Assembly: GCA_014529385.2 (NCBI GenBank)
Contig: CM043958.1
Span: 146,283,734-146,347,733, forward strand
Length of the DNA: 64,000 nt
Reading direction: 5' to 3'
DNA from: Adiantum capillus-veneris
Taxonomy: Eukaryota > Streptophyta > Polypodiopsida > Polypodiales > Pteridaceae
Positions 21,419-34,463 of the stretch are shown here, piece after piece. A model generated the notes under the pieces. It made no database searches and was not told the DNA's origin. It saw only the letters and a list, made by a program, of their open reading frames with translations. Numbering within the stretch: the first letter of the stretch is position 1; the number at the start of each line of letters is the position of its first letter. A program made the translations under genes and the position numbers.

Positions 21419-23253
21419 TGTCATAAAATCTAAAACCTAACGAACCCAAATTATTTTCTCATATTAAACTGATCATTAAATGTGGGAGAATAAACGGGAA
21501 CAAGAGTTAGAATAGAAACATGTGATTCTAGACCTATCTCAACAGGGGACCAAAAGGAGATATGGTTGCATCTCAATAGGGGTCCAAAAGGAGACGGTCT
21601 ACCAAAGAGCAATGTGAAATAAGTTCTTCTAGACTTATCTCAACAGGGGACCAAGAGGAGAGATGGTTACATCTCAATATGGGTCCAAAAGGAGGTAGTC
21701 TATCAAAGAGCAATATGCATCTAATGGATCTTAAAAGACCTTCGGGTTAGCTTCATTAAAGACCTCCAATAGTTAGTGTTAAAAGTCCTTTGACCTTAGA
21801 CAACCTTTGACCTTAGACAAGCTAGGGCTGATCTTGAGGTGGGAACCCAACCTAAGCTTGAGGTGTTTGTCGTGCTTGATGACTAAGGTTCTTGAGGTGC
21901 TTGTCGTGCTTGATGACTAAGGTGCGTGCTTGATGGCTAAGGTGCTTGAGGTGCTTGTCATGCTTGATGACTATGTTACTTGAGGTGCTTGTCATACTTA
22001 ATGAGGAAGGTGCTTGAGAAGCTTCCCATGCATGGGGGTAAGGTGCTTGAGTCAAAAAGAGACACTACAAACTTAATAAGGAAGGCGCTTGAGAATCTTC
22101 CCATGCATGGGGGGGTAAGGTGCTTGAGTCAAAAAGAGACCCTACAAACTTAATGAGGAAGGTTCTTGAGAAACTTCCTATGCATGAAAGTCCCAAAGTT
22201 AGGGGAATCTTTGACTCCACTCACCCAAAGGGCACTCCTTTTCTCAAAGGGCACATGGGACACATGCCAGCCTCTCCCTATGCTTAACCTCATGGTGTCC
22301 TTGAATGCTATTGGTTGGGCTAAAGAGGGGTCCAATGAGCTTCTAGTTCCATCCAATAAATATCTAGATATTTTCAAGCTCTCTCTCTCTAAGGGGCAAA
22401 GAGGACACTTGTCCAAAGACTACCCATGTACTTGAATGCATGTTGCATGTGATTGGCTAGGGGGGAGAGGGGTCCAATGAGCTTGTAGCATGTGGAAAAG
22501 TTACAACGCGCCCCAAGCAAGCAAGAGGGGTGCTAGGGGGATATACACCACACACACACTCATTTTGTGGATCGATTCTCACTTGGTGAAAGTTGAGGAA
22601 CTCCACCTCCTTCTCCAAGCTTATGAGAAGTAAGTGCCTACACCAACACTCTTGGCTATGCAATGCAAATCCAACCAAGAGCCATGTTTCAATGCTTTAG
22701 CTTACCATCTTCTCCATCTTCATTACTATGCTATTATGTATTCTAGCAAGAAGAGTGATGATAAGTGAGGAGCTATTTCTTTCTCCTTTGGAATGTTTCT
22801 TCTTCCTCTTCCCTATCCTCATTCCCCGCTAGCTCTCTCCACCTTCGAAGGTGTTTGAGGCCTTGGGACTGAGGCTTGGGATTGTTAATTCTTTCTACAA
22901 AATTTATGTTATGCTTGTGATGCATGAAGCTTTCCATCTTCATGCATCACCAAGGTCACAAGGAACACAAAGATTGTATTGTACCAAGTCTTTCTTGATG
23001 GGAGAAACTATAATACAAATGCCTATTGGAGGGGGGACCGGCTCGATATGAATTCGGTCCTCAATTGTTGTCATGTTCTCTAAACTCTCTCTCTTGCAAA
23101 AGTATTGTTCATGCCAAGTTAACTAAGTACAATGTTTATGTTTCTACCATCAATTAATTTCACCCTCTATGCTCACAAAGTAACCTCACAAAAGTGCTTC
23201 ATCTAATTTCCTAATTCCGCTACTCTCAAAGTTCATAGGCCATTTCCATTACA
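21419..23253 (+). repeat. E6 5' LTR (1835 bp)
   Basis: Bounded by TGTCATAAAATC and TTCCATTACA and followed by the primer site. It contains an internal minisatellite (21860-22010) and two copies of a longer block with AAACTTAAT(A/G)AGGAAGG between 22068 and 22180. A short CA run at 22540-22560 corresponds to the point where E6 itself inserted into E4's LTR. Confidence 0.95.
21860..22010 (+). repeat. LTR minisatellite (GTGCTTGTCGTGCTTGATGA type)
   Basis: Tandem, imperfect units combining GAGGTGCTTGTCGTGCTT and GATGACTAAGGTGC, repeated about five times. A longer version is at 29450-29640 in the 3' LTR, and the complement is at 31380-31610 in the E4 LTR. Copy number differs between LTRs, so it evolves by slippage. 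Confidence 0.8.
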
Positions 23254-23254
23254 T

Positions 23255-23266
23255 TGGTATCAGAGC
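23255..23266 (+). other. E6 primer-binding site (tRNA-iMet type)
   Basis: TGGTATCAGAGC one base after the 5' LTR end, complementary to the 3' end of initiator tRNA-Met. Confidence 0.95.
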
Positions 23267-23572
23267 ATTTGGTTTCTCTTTTCTTGCTTAAGAAGAGAGG
23301 TCCTTAAGTAGCCTATTAATGGTTGATTTTGTTAATTATATTAGGGTAAGTGGGACTGGGATCTACTATTGGTTTTGTTGAGCCCACTATGTGAGATATG
23401 GTGCACACCTCGGGAGCTTTGGTCTTAATAATGGAGTTTTTTTAGATTTGCCTATGGCGTTACCATTATTGAGCCATAAGAAGTCCAAAAGGAGTTATCC
23501 CTCGGCAAATTTGCTATGTTAGATTCACTCCACTACTCTCTATAATTAACCAATTCGAGCCATGGGTGTAGA

Positions 23573-24329
23573 TGTTAAGCTTGGAGCCTTGATTTACCCT
23601 TGTAATTTTTTGTGGTAAAAGCGCACATTTGTAAGGCCCCCATTATGAGGAGAAGCCATCGTGCGTGAAGGAAAATCACTCACCGGAAACCAAAATTTTC
23701 ACAGACAAGAATCAGGGGCAACTTTAGAAGCCTCGGGAGCGGAGGCCCCCGAGACTTTTTTTCGCCGGAATATTATGGCCGGACAGCGGCCGGAAAGTGG
23801 TCGGAAAACAACCGGTCGGTTGGCCGGTGGTCGGAAGTCAATGGCCGGTGGCCGGTGGCCGAATTCAATGGCCGGTGGCCGAATTCAAAAGCGGACTTGT
23901 CTTCTCAAGGGCGGCCACACATGGGCGGATTGGAGGGTCCGATTTGGACTTATTCGCACAAGGGCGGCTACACATGGCTGTCTCTCATAAGAGAGGGCAG
24001 CCCTTTTGGCCTATAAAAGGAGGCCATTTCTACACACATTTCATAGTGTGAAGTTGATGCAACAAGGTGAGTGTGAGGTGGTGAGAGTGAAGCAAGGCAG
24101 GAGCTCCATTAAGGGTATAATCCCTTTGTAAACTACTTCTTGTTTTGAAGTACTAAGGCCATTGAGTGGTTGCTTTCCCGTGGACGCAGCCCACATTGGG
24201 TGAACCACGTATATCGTGTGTACTCTCTCTCTCTCTCTCTCTACTCTATAATCTCGTGTATATAAATCTGTCTCTCTCCATTAATTAATCTACTCAATTA
24301 TCTATTTAGCTACATCTTATTTCCTAACA
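23573..24329 (+). mobile_element. E7: solo LTR (757 bp) inside the E6 leader
   Basis: The E4 leader is uninterrupted here, while E6 has 757 extra bases that start TGTTAAGC and end CCTAACA. They are flanked by the 5-bp duplication GTAGA (23568-23572 and 24330-24334). A strong TATA box (CCTATAAAAGG, 24011-24021) implies plus orientation. The centre is rich in GGCCGG repeats and there is a (CT)n run near 24225-24242. No internal region or primer site follows, so it is a solo LTR left by LTR-LTR recombination, of a family not otherwise seen here. The open frames across it (for example 23661-23990) come from the repeats. Confidence 0.85.
24008..24022 (+). promoter_or_regulatory. TATA box of solo LTR E7
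   Basis: GGCCTATAAAAGGAGG matches the plant TATA consensus and sits about two thirds into the LTR, a normal place for the U3/R promoter. Confidence 0.6.
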
Positions 24330-24430
24330 GTAGATACTTAAGTGCCTATTTTCAAAGGCTAGGAGGAGTGGCAACTAAGGTTTTGAATTACAAAAGCATA
24401 CACTAAAGTAAACACATAAGTTTAATTAAC

Positions 24431-25690
24431 ATGGCTGACAATAACCAAGAGAGTAGAATGAACATTGATAACTTTGATTTTGCACATGAAGGTGCTAATG
24501 AGGATGCCCCAAAGTTTGTTAATTATCTTGTCACTAGGTTGCAACAAGCTATGGGCAACCCCACTTTGCAAGCCGAAGTTACTCGACGACTTCGTGCTTA
24601 TGAGATTTTCTTTCCTCTCCAAGATGAGAGAGAGCTTAGGAGGCCTCTTGATGAACCCCCAAAAGAAGACTCTCTCCCATAGGAGGGGAGGAATCCAAAG
24701 ATCAAGAAAGTAATGAATCCCTAAATTCCTTCAAAGATGTGGCTCCACGAAGAAGCCAGACTAAACGATCGCCAACTCCTCCCAAGAGGAAATGGTTAAC
24801 CCATAGTCCTTCTCCTCGTCACTCCAAAAGGGAAGAGAGAAAACAAGGAAGAGAAGGGCAAGAAAGAGGTCACCCTCTTCTCCTTCATCTTCACCTTCCT
24901 CCTCTACTGATGAAAGCTATGGCTATTCTCCTAGAGAAGACAAGAGGGGAGGACATTGCAAATCTTACCCTGCATGGAGAAGGTCACAAAAGCTAAAGAA
25001 GTTCAAAGAGGGAGGAAAGAGTATCTATTTTCTCACCTATGATGGCACCTTTGGTGCTACCGACAACGTATTGGCCTTCATCCAACAATTTGATGTGGCC
25101 TTTGGAGACGAGGGCTTCGGCTTCACGGAGTCCTCCATAAGCTACGCCATGTAGCTATGCACTTCCAAAAATCGGCTTGTCAATGGTGGGCTAGCCTTTG
25201 CGGCAACGGTGAAGCCCCAAAGACATGCAAAACTCTACGAGTTTCCATCATGAAGCAATTCCTTGCAAGTGATGCAAAGGACAAAGTACTCACCGAATGG
25301 CGGAGTTTGAGGCTTCTCTCTCATGAGTCTATCCACAAATATGTGGACAAGTTTTGGGATTTACATCTCAAGCGTATTGTCTTTTGAAAGATAGACTTTG
25401 CCATGCAAGAGAAACAATTATGTGCAGGATTACCCAAAGAGATGGCCGAGTATGTCAACTCTCAACTGGGCCTAGTTCTATCACTGAAGTAATCCACCAC
25501 ACCATGGTTGCTTCGCGCATCAATTTCTAACAAGGGGCTAGACGGAATGTCAAGCCCATGGAAAATAAAGACAAAAGTGATACCAAGAGGAAAACCAATG
25601 CCCAAAATTCTTACCAAAGCTATTCCAACAACAACAACAATCGGTCCAAGGATAAGGGAGTTTCCAAAGGTAAATATAAACTCTCTCTAG
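24431..25690 (+). pseudogene. E6 gag
   Basis: Starts at ATG 24431 (MADNNQESRMNIDNFDFAHEG) and encodes the family gag. It is broken by a TAG near 24680 and by frameshifts near 24740, 25000 and 25150. Recognisable blocks are the N-terminal domain (24431-24680), a basic Ser/Pro/Lys-rich region (24739-24996) and the capsid segment ending KTCRVSIMKQFLASDAKDKVLTEW-like (25157-25387). The linker and zinc region follow from 25558. It would package element RNA in the cytoplasm; this copy is non-functional. Confidence 0.85.
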
Positions 25691-26195
25691 AAGCTTTTAG
25701 AAAGGACCACAAATGTGTTAAGTGTGGGGAGCAAGGTATGGTTATCGTCCTTGCCCCAAGAGAATTGCCCACAATTAGACTCCTAGAGCCTCAATCTTTG
25801 AAGCTCCAAAAGAGGATGCTCATTGCCAAGTATTTCTCCTTTCCTATGCTTGGGAAAAGATGCAAGAGCATGATGCCTTTATTTTGTTTGACCCTGGTTC
25901 AACTCACAACTTCATATCGACGGAGTTGACCACCAAGCTAGGCATACAAGCCCACGAGATGCGAGATACATTGAAAGCTTAATTGGAAAATTAAGGCTTT
26001 CATGTCCAAAGCTAAGTGGACAAAAAGGATTTCTTCATCTCCCCTCTCAAACATGAGAATGTTATTGTTGGGGCACCATGGTTTAATCGCATGGCTTCCA
26101 ACATGAATTTCCTTGAAAGGAGAAGCTACTTCACCTACAAGGAAAAGAGCATGTACATAGATACTAATGAGTCGAGGAACACCATATCCTTTCAA
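25558..26195 (+). pseudogene. E6 zinc knuckle remnant and aspartic protease
   Basis: An N-rich linker and KCVKCGEQG, the first half of a CCHC knuckle whose second half is lost by a small deletion near 25737. The protease starts with FDPGSTHNFIST, read through a frameshift near 25880-25925, so the catalytic Asp motif is present, unlike in E5. 26016-26198 keeps the retropepsin C-terminal half (KKDFFISPLKHENVIVGAPWFNRM). Frameshifts separate the parts. Confidence 0.75.
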
Positions 26196-26205
26196 TAAAT
26201 GGAAT

Positions 26206-26895
26206 CAAGAGGAATTAGAGTTGTCTAATTTCCTAAATGGATCCCAAGATGTTTTCATTGATGACATCCCTAGTGAGCTACCTCTAAAATGAGGGATGAT
26301 GACCATGCAATTGAGCTCCTACTAGGAAGCTCACTGCCTAACAAGCCTCCTTATCGAGTTTCACAAGCTCAACAAGAGGAGATCATGAGGCAAGTGCATG
26401 AACTGGTGGAAAAAGGGATGGTGATGTCTAGCTCCTCTCCATTTTGTTCACCATTTCTTTTGATGCAAAAGAAAGACGACACATATCACATGTGTGTCGA
26501 TTATAGTGCACTAAATAAGATTACTATCAAAAATAGATTTCCCATGCCGTGGGTAGAATATCTATTTGATAATTTACATGTTCTGGCTTGACAAATGCTC
26601 CAGATGCATTCAAACTCATGACGGACAAAAATCTTCAGGCCATTCAAATTCTCTTGAAGAGTACAAGCGACACCTCCAAGTAATCTTTCAAGTTGTGAGA
26701 GAGAATAAGCTTTTCATTAATCAAAAGAAAAGTGAATTTTTCATACAAGAGATTCAATATTTAGGTCACATTATCTCTAAAGATGGCACCCGTATGGATC
26801 CAACAAAGTTAGAGATAATAAAAAGATGGCTTAATCCAAGGAATCTACAAAAGGTAAGAAGCTTTGTAGGTATGTGTGCCCATTACAGGACTTAA
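26206..26895 (+). pseudogene. E6 reverse transcriptase with the catalytic palm deleted
   Basis: 26289-26591 carries PPNKPPYRV, ELVEKGMVMSSSSPF and DDTYHMCVDYSALNKITIKNRFPMP. Directly after LFDN (near 26570) the sequence jumps to the part equivalent to FGLTNAP. After about 60 more bases it jumps to SLEEYKRHLQVIFQ. So the strands with the first catalytic Asp and the (Y/F)xDD motif, present in E5 near 14350 and 14550, are gone. The thumb (QYLGHIISKDG, MCAHYRT) remains. No active enzyme could be made even if the stops were absent. Confidence 0.8.
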
Positions 26896-26939
26896 CCAAA
26901 AAAAAAACGTTAAAGTATTCATGGACCGCAAAAGTGCAA

Positions 26940-27431
26940 GAAGCTTAAGGAGAATCTTATCTCTCAACGTGTGCTCACACTACTAGATCTCTCAAAGCCA
27001 TTTGAGGTCCAATGTGATGCTTGTGGTTATTGCCTTGGAGCTATTTTGCTTCAAGAAGGACATGCCATAGCATATGAGAGTCAAAGACTCAACTTCGATA
27101 AGTGGGTATTGGGCAAATACAAAAAATAGCTACTAGCTATTCTATATACCCTAAACACGTGGAGACACTATCTCTTGATGACTTCATTCATCCTCCAAAT
27201 GGATCACAAAGCCTCAAGAACTTCATGACGCAAACAAAGCTCTATGGCAAACAAATGAGGTGGGAAATTTTTCTTTTGCAATTTAAATCTCATATTGCTC
27301 ACATTGCTAACAAGCACAATCAAGTGGTCGATGCAATTTCACAACGACCAAGGGTAAATGTGGTATCTATACCAACTCACAATGATCTATTTTTTATGAT
27401 AGATGACTATGCTACTGGAAAAAGACTTTAA
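26940..27431 (+). pseudogene. E6 RNase H remnant
   Basis: Contains LSKPFEVQCDACGYCLGAILLQEGHAIAYESQRLNF in a frame around 26980-27100. 27102-27431 follows with FMTQTKLYGKQMRWEIFLLQFKSHIAHIANKHNQVVDAISQRP. It is equivalent to 14990-15350 in E5. Stops near 27127 and frame changes break it. Confidence 0.75.
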
Positions 27432-28640
27432 GTACATAATTACAGCCTTTACAATAGGGAAGAAAAAAGAACCATTCACCTTGAAGGATGGTTATCTTCC
27501 AAACGAAAATAGGCTATGTGTTAATCACCCATATAATAAGAAAGTCATGTATGAATCCCATACTTCTCCTTATGCGGGGCAAAGAGGGTCTACCATGAAA
27601 AGTAAACCTACAAGAGTATGTTTCAAAATGCTTGGTATACCAAAAGTTGAAATTTGATCGAGGGAAGCAACTTGGATTAACAAGAAAACACTCTATGCCT
27701 GTCAAAAAGACTGTTAAGGCACATGAAATGGCAACCCTCTTCAGATCTCAAATTTTCAAGCATCATGGATTTCCAATACCCATATTGTCGGGAAAAGATC
27801 CTAGAATGACCAGTAATTTCTAGAAGGGTCTCTAGGAAGTAGATTAAATTTCTCTCAGCCTTTCATCTACAAACGGATGACCAAAGTGAAATAACTAATC
27901 TAACGATTCTTGATATACTAAAAGCCTATGTCATGGAAGTAGAACAGTGTTCTCAATGATCGAAGTACCTACCTCTTATAGAGTATGCGTACAATGATAA
28001 TGTACATACTTCTATGTGGAAAGTACCTTTTGAGGTTAAAGAAGGAAGATCCAAAAGTCCCTTACTACTTAAAATACATGGGAGCATCTTCTTTGGCTGA
28101 TGAATATAACTGAGACCTACAAGAATCTTCTCCAAAGATTAAAGGGGTTATATCCATCTCATAGGAAAGGAAAAAGGGTTGCTTCTAATAAGCACAGAAG
28201 AGCCTTAGCCTTTATGGAAAATGATTGGGTATTGCTAAAATTTCTCGAGGCTCCTCTGAGGCATACTACGGGCAAGAGTCCTATGCACCACCAAGAGTAT
28301 GATGCTAAACTAGTAGAAAGATACTATTGGTCCTTTAAATTATTAAGCCACTCAATGAGATGGCTTAGCAATTGAAGTTGCCCAACCATTGGCTCATGCA
28401 CAATGTTTTCCATGAGAACCTACATAAGCCTTACAAAGGAGCGCCATCAAAAGAAGCAATAGTTGCAGACCCTCCAAAAATTGAAGATCAAGAAGAAGTA
28501 CTTCAATCTAAGTCCATCCTATGATGTGAAGACAAGGTATTAAGAAACGGTAATATTATCTGACATTATCTTATTAAGTTAAAGAATTATCCTTTTAAAG
28601 ATGCTAAATGGATGCAAGAACCTAGCTTAAGGATAATATG
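27403..28640 (+). pseudogene. E6 integrase and chromodomain remnant
   Basis: 27403-27657 has the zinc-arm start (KKEPFTLKDGYL, YESHTSPYAGQRG), then a deletion removes YFYWPTM. A second deletion near 27680 removes the MDFIFGLP block. The remainder gives KKTVKAHEMATLF, HHGFP and a decayed YHPQ region (27840-27960). 28100-28375 has the helical region before GPY/F. 28376-28640 has NHWLMHNVFHENLHKPYKG and a chromodomain with stops. Confidence 0.75.
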
Positions 28641-29030
28641 AACCTTGTCAATGCTTACAATGTTGCACTACAGTAAGCATATGAAAATGCATTTTTAATG
28701 AAAAATGTTTTTGTGTTATAAGACTAGTTCTCTTTTTATTGTGCACAAATTTAAAAAGTATGCATGCTTAAAATCATGTTTGTGGTGACGATGTCTCCCA
28801 AACACCAAGTAGTACTTGTCACTCTACTTTGGAAGTATGATATGGACTAAAGAGCAACATGCTTGCGGCAGCTACGTCTCCCAAGCACCAAATGGACTAG
28901 TCATCCATCTTGGAATAATGTTGTAGGGTAAAAAGGGATCCTCTACCCGTCAAGAAACATGGATTGATGACTAGGCTTTATCTTCTCTACCTCATAGTCG
29001 AGGACGACTACGATTTCAAAAGAGAGGTAA
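28641..29030 (+). other. E6 3' untranslated region
   Basis: Equivalent to 16778-17173 of E5, with no coding potential. It ends in the purine tract AAAAGAGAGGTAA directly before the 3' LTR. Confidence 0.65.
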
Positions 29031-30850
29031 TGTCATAAAATCTAATACCTAACTAACCCAAACGATTTTCTCATATTAAACTGATCATTTAATGTGGGAG
29101 AATAAATGGGAACAAGAGTTAGAATAGAGACATGTGCTTCTAGACTTATCTCAGCAGGGGACCAAAAGGAGAGATGGTTGCATCTCAATAGGGGTCCAAA
29201 AAGAAACGGTCTACCAAAGAGCAACGTGAAACAAGTGCTTCTAGACTTATCTCAATAGGGGACCAAGAGGAGAGATGGTTACATCTCAATACAGGTCCAA
29301 AAGGAGGTAGTATATCAAAGAGCAACGTGCATCTAATGGAGCTTAAATGACCTTAGGGTTAGCTTCATTAAAGACCTCCAATAGTTAGTGTTAAAAGCCC
29401 TTTGACCTTAGGCAAGCTAGGGCTGATCTTGAGGTGGGAACCCAACCTAAGCTTGAGGTGCTTGTCGTGCTTGATGACTAAGGTGTGAGCTTGATGACTA
29501 AGGTGCATGCTTGATGACTAAGGTGCTTGAGGTGCTTGTCGTGCTTGATGACTAAGGTGTGTGCTCGATGACTAAGGTGCTTGTCATGCTTGATGACTAT
29601 GTTACTTGAGGTGCTTGTCATATTTAATGAGGAAGGTGCTTGAGAAGCTTCCCATGCATAGGGGGTCAGGTGCTTGAGTCAAAAAGAGACACTACAAACT
29701 TAATAAGGAAGGTTCTTGAGAAGCTTCCCATACATGGGGGGGTAAGGTGCTTGAGTCAAAAAGAGACCCTACAAACTTAATGAGGAAGGTGCTTGAGAAG
29801 CTTCCTATGCATGAAAGTCCTAAAGTTAAGGGAATCTTTGACTTAACCTTCCACTCACCCAAAGGGCACATGGGACACATGCCAGACTCTCCCTATGCTT
29901 AACCACATGGTGTGCTTGAATGCTATTGGTTGGGCTAAAGAGGGGTCCAATGAGCTTTTAGTTCCATCCAACAAATATCTAGATATTTTCAAGCTCTCTC
30001 TCTCTAAGGAGTAAGGAGGACACTTGTCCAAAGACTACCCATGTACTTGAATGCATGTTGCATGTGATTGGCTAGGGGGAGAGGGGTCCAATGAGCTTGA
30101 AGCATGTGAAAAACTTACAATTCGCCCCAAGCAAGCAAGGGGGGTGCTAGGTGGATATACACCACACACACACACTCATTTTGTGGGTCAATTCTTACTT
30201 GGTGAAATTTGAGGAACTCCACCTCCTTCTCCAAGCTTGTGAGAAGTGAGAGCCTACACCAACACTCTTGGCTATAGAATGAAAACCCAACCAAGAGCCA
30301 TGTTTCAATGCTTTAGCTTACCATCTTCATTCCTATGCTATTATGTATGCTAGCAAGAAGAGTGATGATAAGTGAGGAACTATTTCTTTCTCCGATGGAA
30401 TGTTTCTTCTTGCTCTTCCCTACCCTCATTCCCTGCTAGCTCTCTCCACCTTCAAAGGTGTTTGAGGCCTTGGGACTGAGGCTTGGGATAGTTAATTCTT
30501 TCTACAAAATTGATGTTATGCTTGCGATGCATGAATCTTTCCATCTTCATTGCATCACCAAGGTCACAAGGAACACAAAGATTGTATTGTACCAAGTCTC
30601 TCTTGATGGGAGAAACTATAATACAAATGCCTATTGGAGGGGGGACCGGCTCTATATGAATCCGGTCCTCAATTGTTGTCATGTTCTCTAAACTCTCTCT
30701 CTCTTGAAAAAGTATTGTTCATGCCAAGTTAACTAAGTACAATGTTTATGTTGCTACCATCAATTAAGTTCACCCTCTATGCTCACAAAAGAGCTTCATC
30801 TAATTTCCTAATTCCACTACTCTCAAAGTTCATAGGCCATTTCCATTACA
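29031..30850 (+). repeat. E6 3' LTR (1820 bp)
   Basis: Same ends as 21419-23253. The minisatellite at 29450-29640 has more units than in the 5' LTR. It is followed by the target duplication GTGTG and the rest of the E4 LTR. Confidence 0.95.
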
Positions 30851-30855
30851 GTGTG

Positions 30856-31886
<1,031 letters not shown>

Positions 31887-33480
31887 TACCTAGGCATTGG
31901 TGGTACCTGAGGAGGTGCTACTTGGGCTGGTGGGGCATATTGTCGCTCTCTCACATATCCCTTGTTGTAGTAACACTCTTTCGTAACATGATTTGTCCAT
32001 TTTTTCTCAATGGCACACCACTTGGTGTTGCTTAGCATGTGGCTTAGCAAACGGGCTTATCCTTTTGAGCACTTCCTCCACAACTTTCTCTTGATTTATC
32101 GCTACCTTACTCTTTTGTGTTGATTTGTACACTTAGCTCCGCTCTGCTATGATGATGAGTCATCATCTAAGTCTTTGTAGACGCCTTCCTTGTAGACAAC
32201 ACAATCGTCTACCAGGTTTAGAGTTGAGATCTTCTTCATATGAAAATCCTTCTGAAGATCTGCATTTCTCAGTCCTTGGATAAATATCAACATGAGCGGG
32301 ACTAAATTGGTAATTCTTCCACAAGGAAAAATTTTACGTAGCGTTTCAACCTTAAGGCTGCCTTTCTAATGGATTCTCCCTCTTTTTGCTTGAACTTATG
32401 GATTTGCAAGACTGTATTATGAGCTATCCCTCTTTGAGAGAATTTCTCGATAAACTCATTCAAATACTCCTCCAATGATTCAAAATATCTACATTCAACA
32501 GAGTCAAACCAGGTGGTGGGCATCCTCCTCTAGAGTTAACCCAAATTTTGTAAACTATGTGGGAAAGTCTAGTACTTCCTCAGCCTTGATGACACGCAGA
32601 AAGGCTGCCACGTGGTCCCTTGGATCCCTATTTCCTAAATATTTCTTGTTAACCTATTTTTGGACTTGAGAAGGTCTGATCCTCTGGTGATCTACCATTA
32701 TAAACATAGGATCCTCTATTCCTCCTCTATGAGCCCTTTTTGGCCTAGTGTTCCTCCCCTAGTGGTGCTCCTAATCCATGAGAAGGGATTTGTAGACTTG
32801 CTTGGGGTTTCTATAGGCTTTTGCTTCCCTACCAAAGCCTATGACATCAGCTCTGGCGTTATCACTCTCCATACATTATCTAGGTGAATTGGCTCATATT
32901 CTTGTCCGTACTTATCGACAAAAATAATATGGTTTCTCATCATCGACTCATATGAAAACAAGTATAGGACTTTGTCCATGCCTAACTCGTTCACATGGGG
33001 TTCCATGCACCGGTAGTAAGAGGTGACTCTTCCTTCCTTGTGCTTGTAAATCCCAATATTTTCATGAATCGTTGCCATTTTCCCCAATCTCTTGTCATGA
33101 ATGTAGTAGGCTCTGAAAAGAGTGAATTTAGGAGATATTTCTCGACGTCTCCATAACCATCTTCCCTTTTGCTATGTTATCTCCATATCAATTGTAAATT
33201 TTTGGTTCTTTGACAATGAGATAGTGGTTTTCCTCCTCATCGCAAAGCCTATCACCATTTACCATGATTACTACTAACCCTCTCGCTACCCATTCTTCAA
33301 TACAAATGCATTGACGTCCTTGAACATCAACATACATTAGGGCTCCGTGGTCATTGGTTCCCTTAAGATAAATTGTAGTGTATTTTGGAATATTTAAGGG
33401 CTTTTGGGAGGTGCTACCCCCATGGTCCCTTGCTATTGGAAACCTCCAAGTTTTTGGTTAGCCATCCATTGATATGATCC
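31887..33480 (-). pseudogene. E8 gag (old minus-strand giant Gypsy element, part 1)
   Basis: The minus-strand reading matches E9 gag in order. 32839-33087 (IGIYKHKEGRVTSYYRCMEPHVNELGMDKVLYLFSYE) matches E9 35998-36110. 32302-32523 (FDSVECRYFESLEEYLNEFIEKFSQRGIAHNTV) matches E9 36850-37050. 31887-32050 (WTNHVTKECYYNKGYVRERQYAP) matches E9 37390-37480. It is diverged and broken by stops. On its left it is cut by the E4 LTR, on its right by E9; upstream E8 sequence resumes at 52261. Confidence 0.85.
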
Positions 33481-33769
33481 TAATAGAATCTGGACACACC
33501 CTACGAAAAATGACTGCTCGGCAAATTATTATTTTTTGTAAGTATTCATTTATTGAGAAAAACCCGACATTTCACTTTGTAAATATTGGGGATTACAGAA
33601 GTTTCCAGATTGTATCCCAGTTTTGACATTTAGATTGAGTAGATGGTTAAGATGGAACATTAGGGTTTGAGAATTGTAAGGTATTTATACCACTTTTTGA
33701 CCTTAATGAAAAACCCTTTTGTCATTTAAAAAAAGTTTTGAAGTCTATGAGTAAGCGTACTGTGTACGA

Positions 33770-33837
<68 letters not shown>

Positions 33838-34462
33838 CATCTTGACGCTACGCGTGCACCGGTGGTCGGAATCGAGTGCGGAGAAGTGCAGCGTGTTGCC
33901 CCTGACGAGAGCTACGCACCAATACCTACATTGCATGTGTACGGTCCCGTTTTGCGAGCTCCATCTACAAGCTTCATCTGGTGATTCGGTGAGCATACGT
34001 TGTCCGTTTTTGCATTGCAACATATCCATGCATTCGCATTGAGTAGAGATACACATTAGGCACTTAGATTTCGGAAACGAAGACCTGAAAATTTCAGCCA
34101 GACATCCTACGTGATTCTGCACCAGGTGTTTTGGGTTGGGGTTTTGGTTCATAGATCTTAGGGAGAGCGACCTATTGGTGTTAGTAGGGTCTCCTTCAAG
34201 TTCTATGGTGTTTCGAGATTGTTTGATGGGTATTCGGGTCTAGAAAGCGTTGTAGGAAGTTTTCTCTTATACACTCTTGAAGGCTGTGACTTAGACATTG
34301 GGTAGAGACCTCTGTAGGAATTAGTTAGGAGTTGGTCGAGTTTAGGTTGACACCTTATGCTTGCTTCCACGCGCGTGCGAGTTGAGCTTCGTCCTTAGCT
34401 GACAAATCTTGTTAGGTGAGTTCTCATTGTGCTAACGTCCGTCACGGCGTATCAGTCCAACA
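33481..34462 (+). repeat. E9 5' LTR (982 bp)
   Basis: Aligns with 51329-52260 along its length. The first bases read TAATAG where the 3' LTR has TGTTAG, so the terminal TG has mutated. A TATA-like GTATTTATACC lies near 33690. A (GA)n tract (33769-33834) is much longer than in the 3' LTR and accounts for most of the length difference. A half-site GACATCCTACG of the palindromic repeat lies at 34101-34111. Confidence 0.9.
33769..33834. repeat. (GA)n microsatellite in the E9 5' LTR
   Basis: About 66 bp of GA repeats with one interruption near 33782. The equivalent in the 3' LTR (51618-51630) is only a few units. The minus-strand frame 33745-34152, which runs through it as a Ser-Leu repeat, is not a gene. 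Confidence 0.95.
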
Positions 34463-34463
34463 T

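Larger units (their letters stand above)
21419..30850 (+). mobile_element. E6: chromodomain Gypsy element with both LTRs, 9432 bp
   Basis: LTRs of 1835 bp (21419-23253) and 1820 bp (29031-30850) share TGTCATAAAATC and CATTTCCATTACA ends. The target duplication is GTGTG (21414-21418 and 30851-30855). A tRNA-iMet primer site follows the 5' LTR. The internal region has gag, protease, RT, RNase H, integrase and chromodomain remnants, but the RT palm is largely deleted and integrase has a further deletion, so it is not autonomous. It is inserted in the 5' LTR of the related minus-strand element E4 and carries solo LTR E7 in its leader. Confidence 0.95.

Noticed and set aside
23661-24051. Two overlapping ORFs with Gly/Arg-rich products
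   Set aside because: They lie wholly inside solo LTR E7 and reflect its GGCCGG repeats.
33745-34152. 135-codon minus-strand ORF
   Set aside because: It runs through the (GA)n tract of the E9 5' LTR as a Ser-Leu repeat and is antisense to the LTR.
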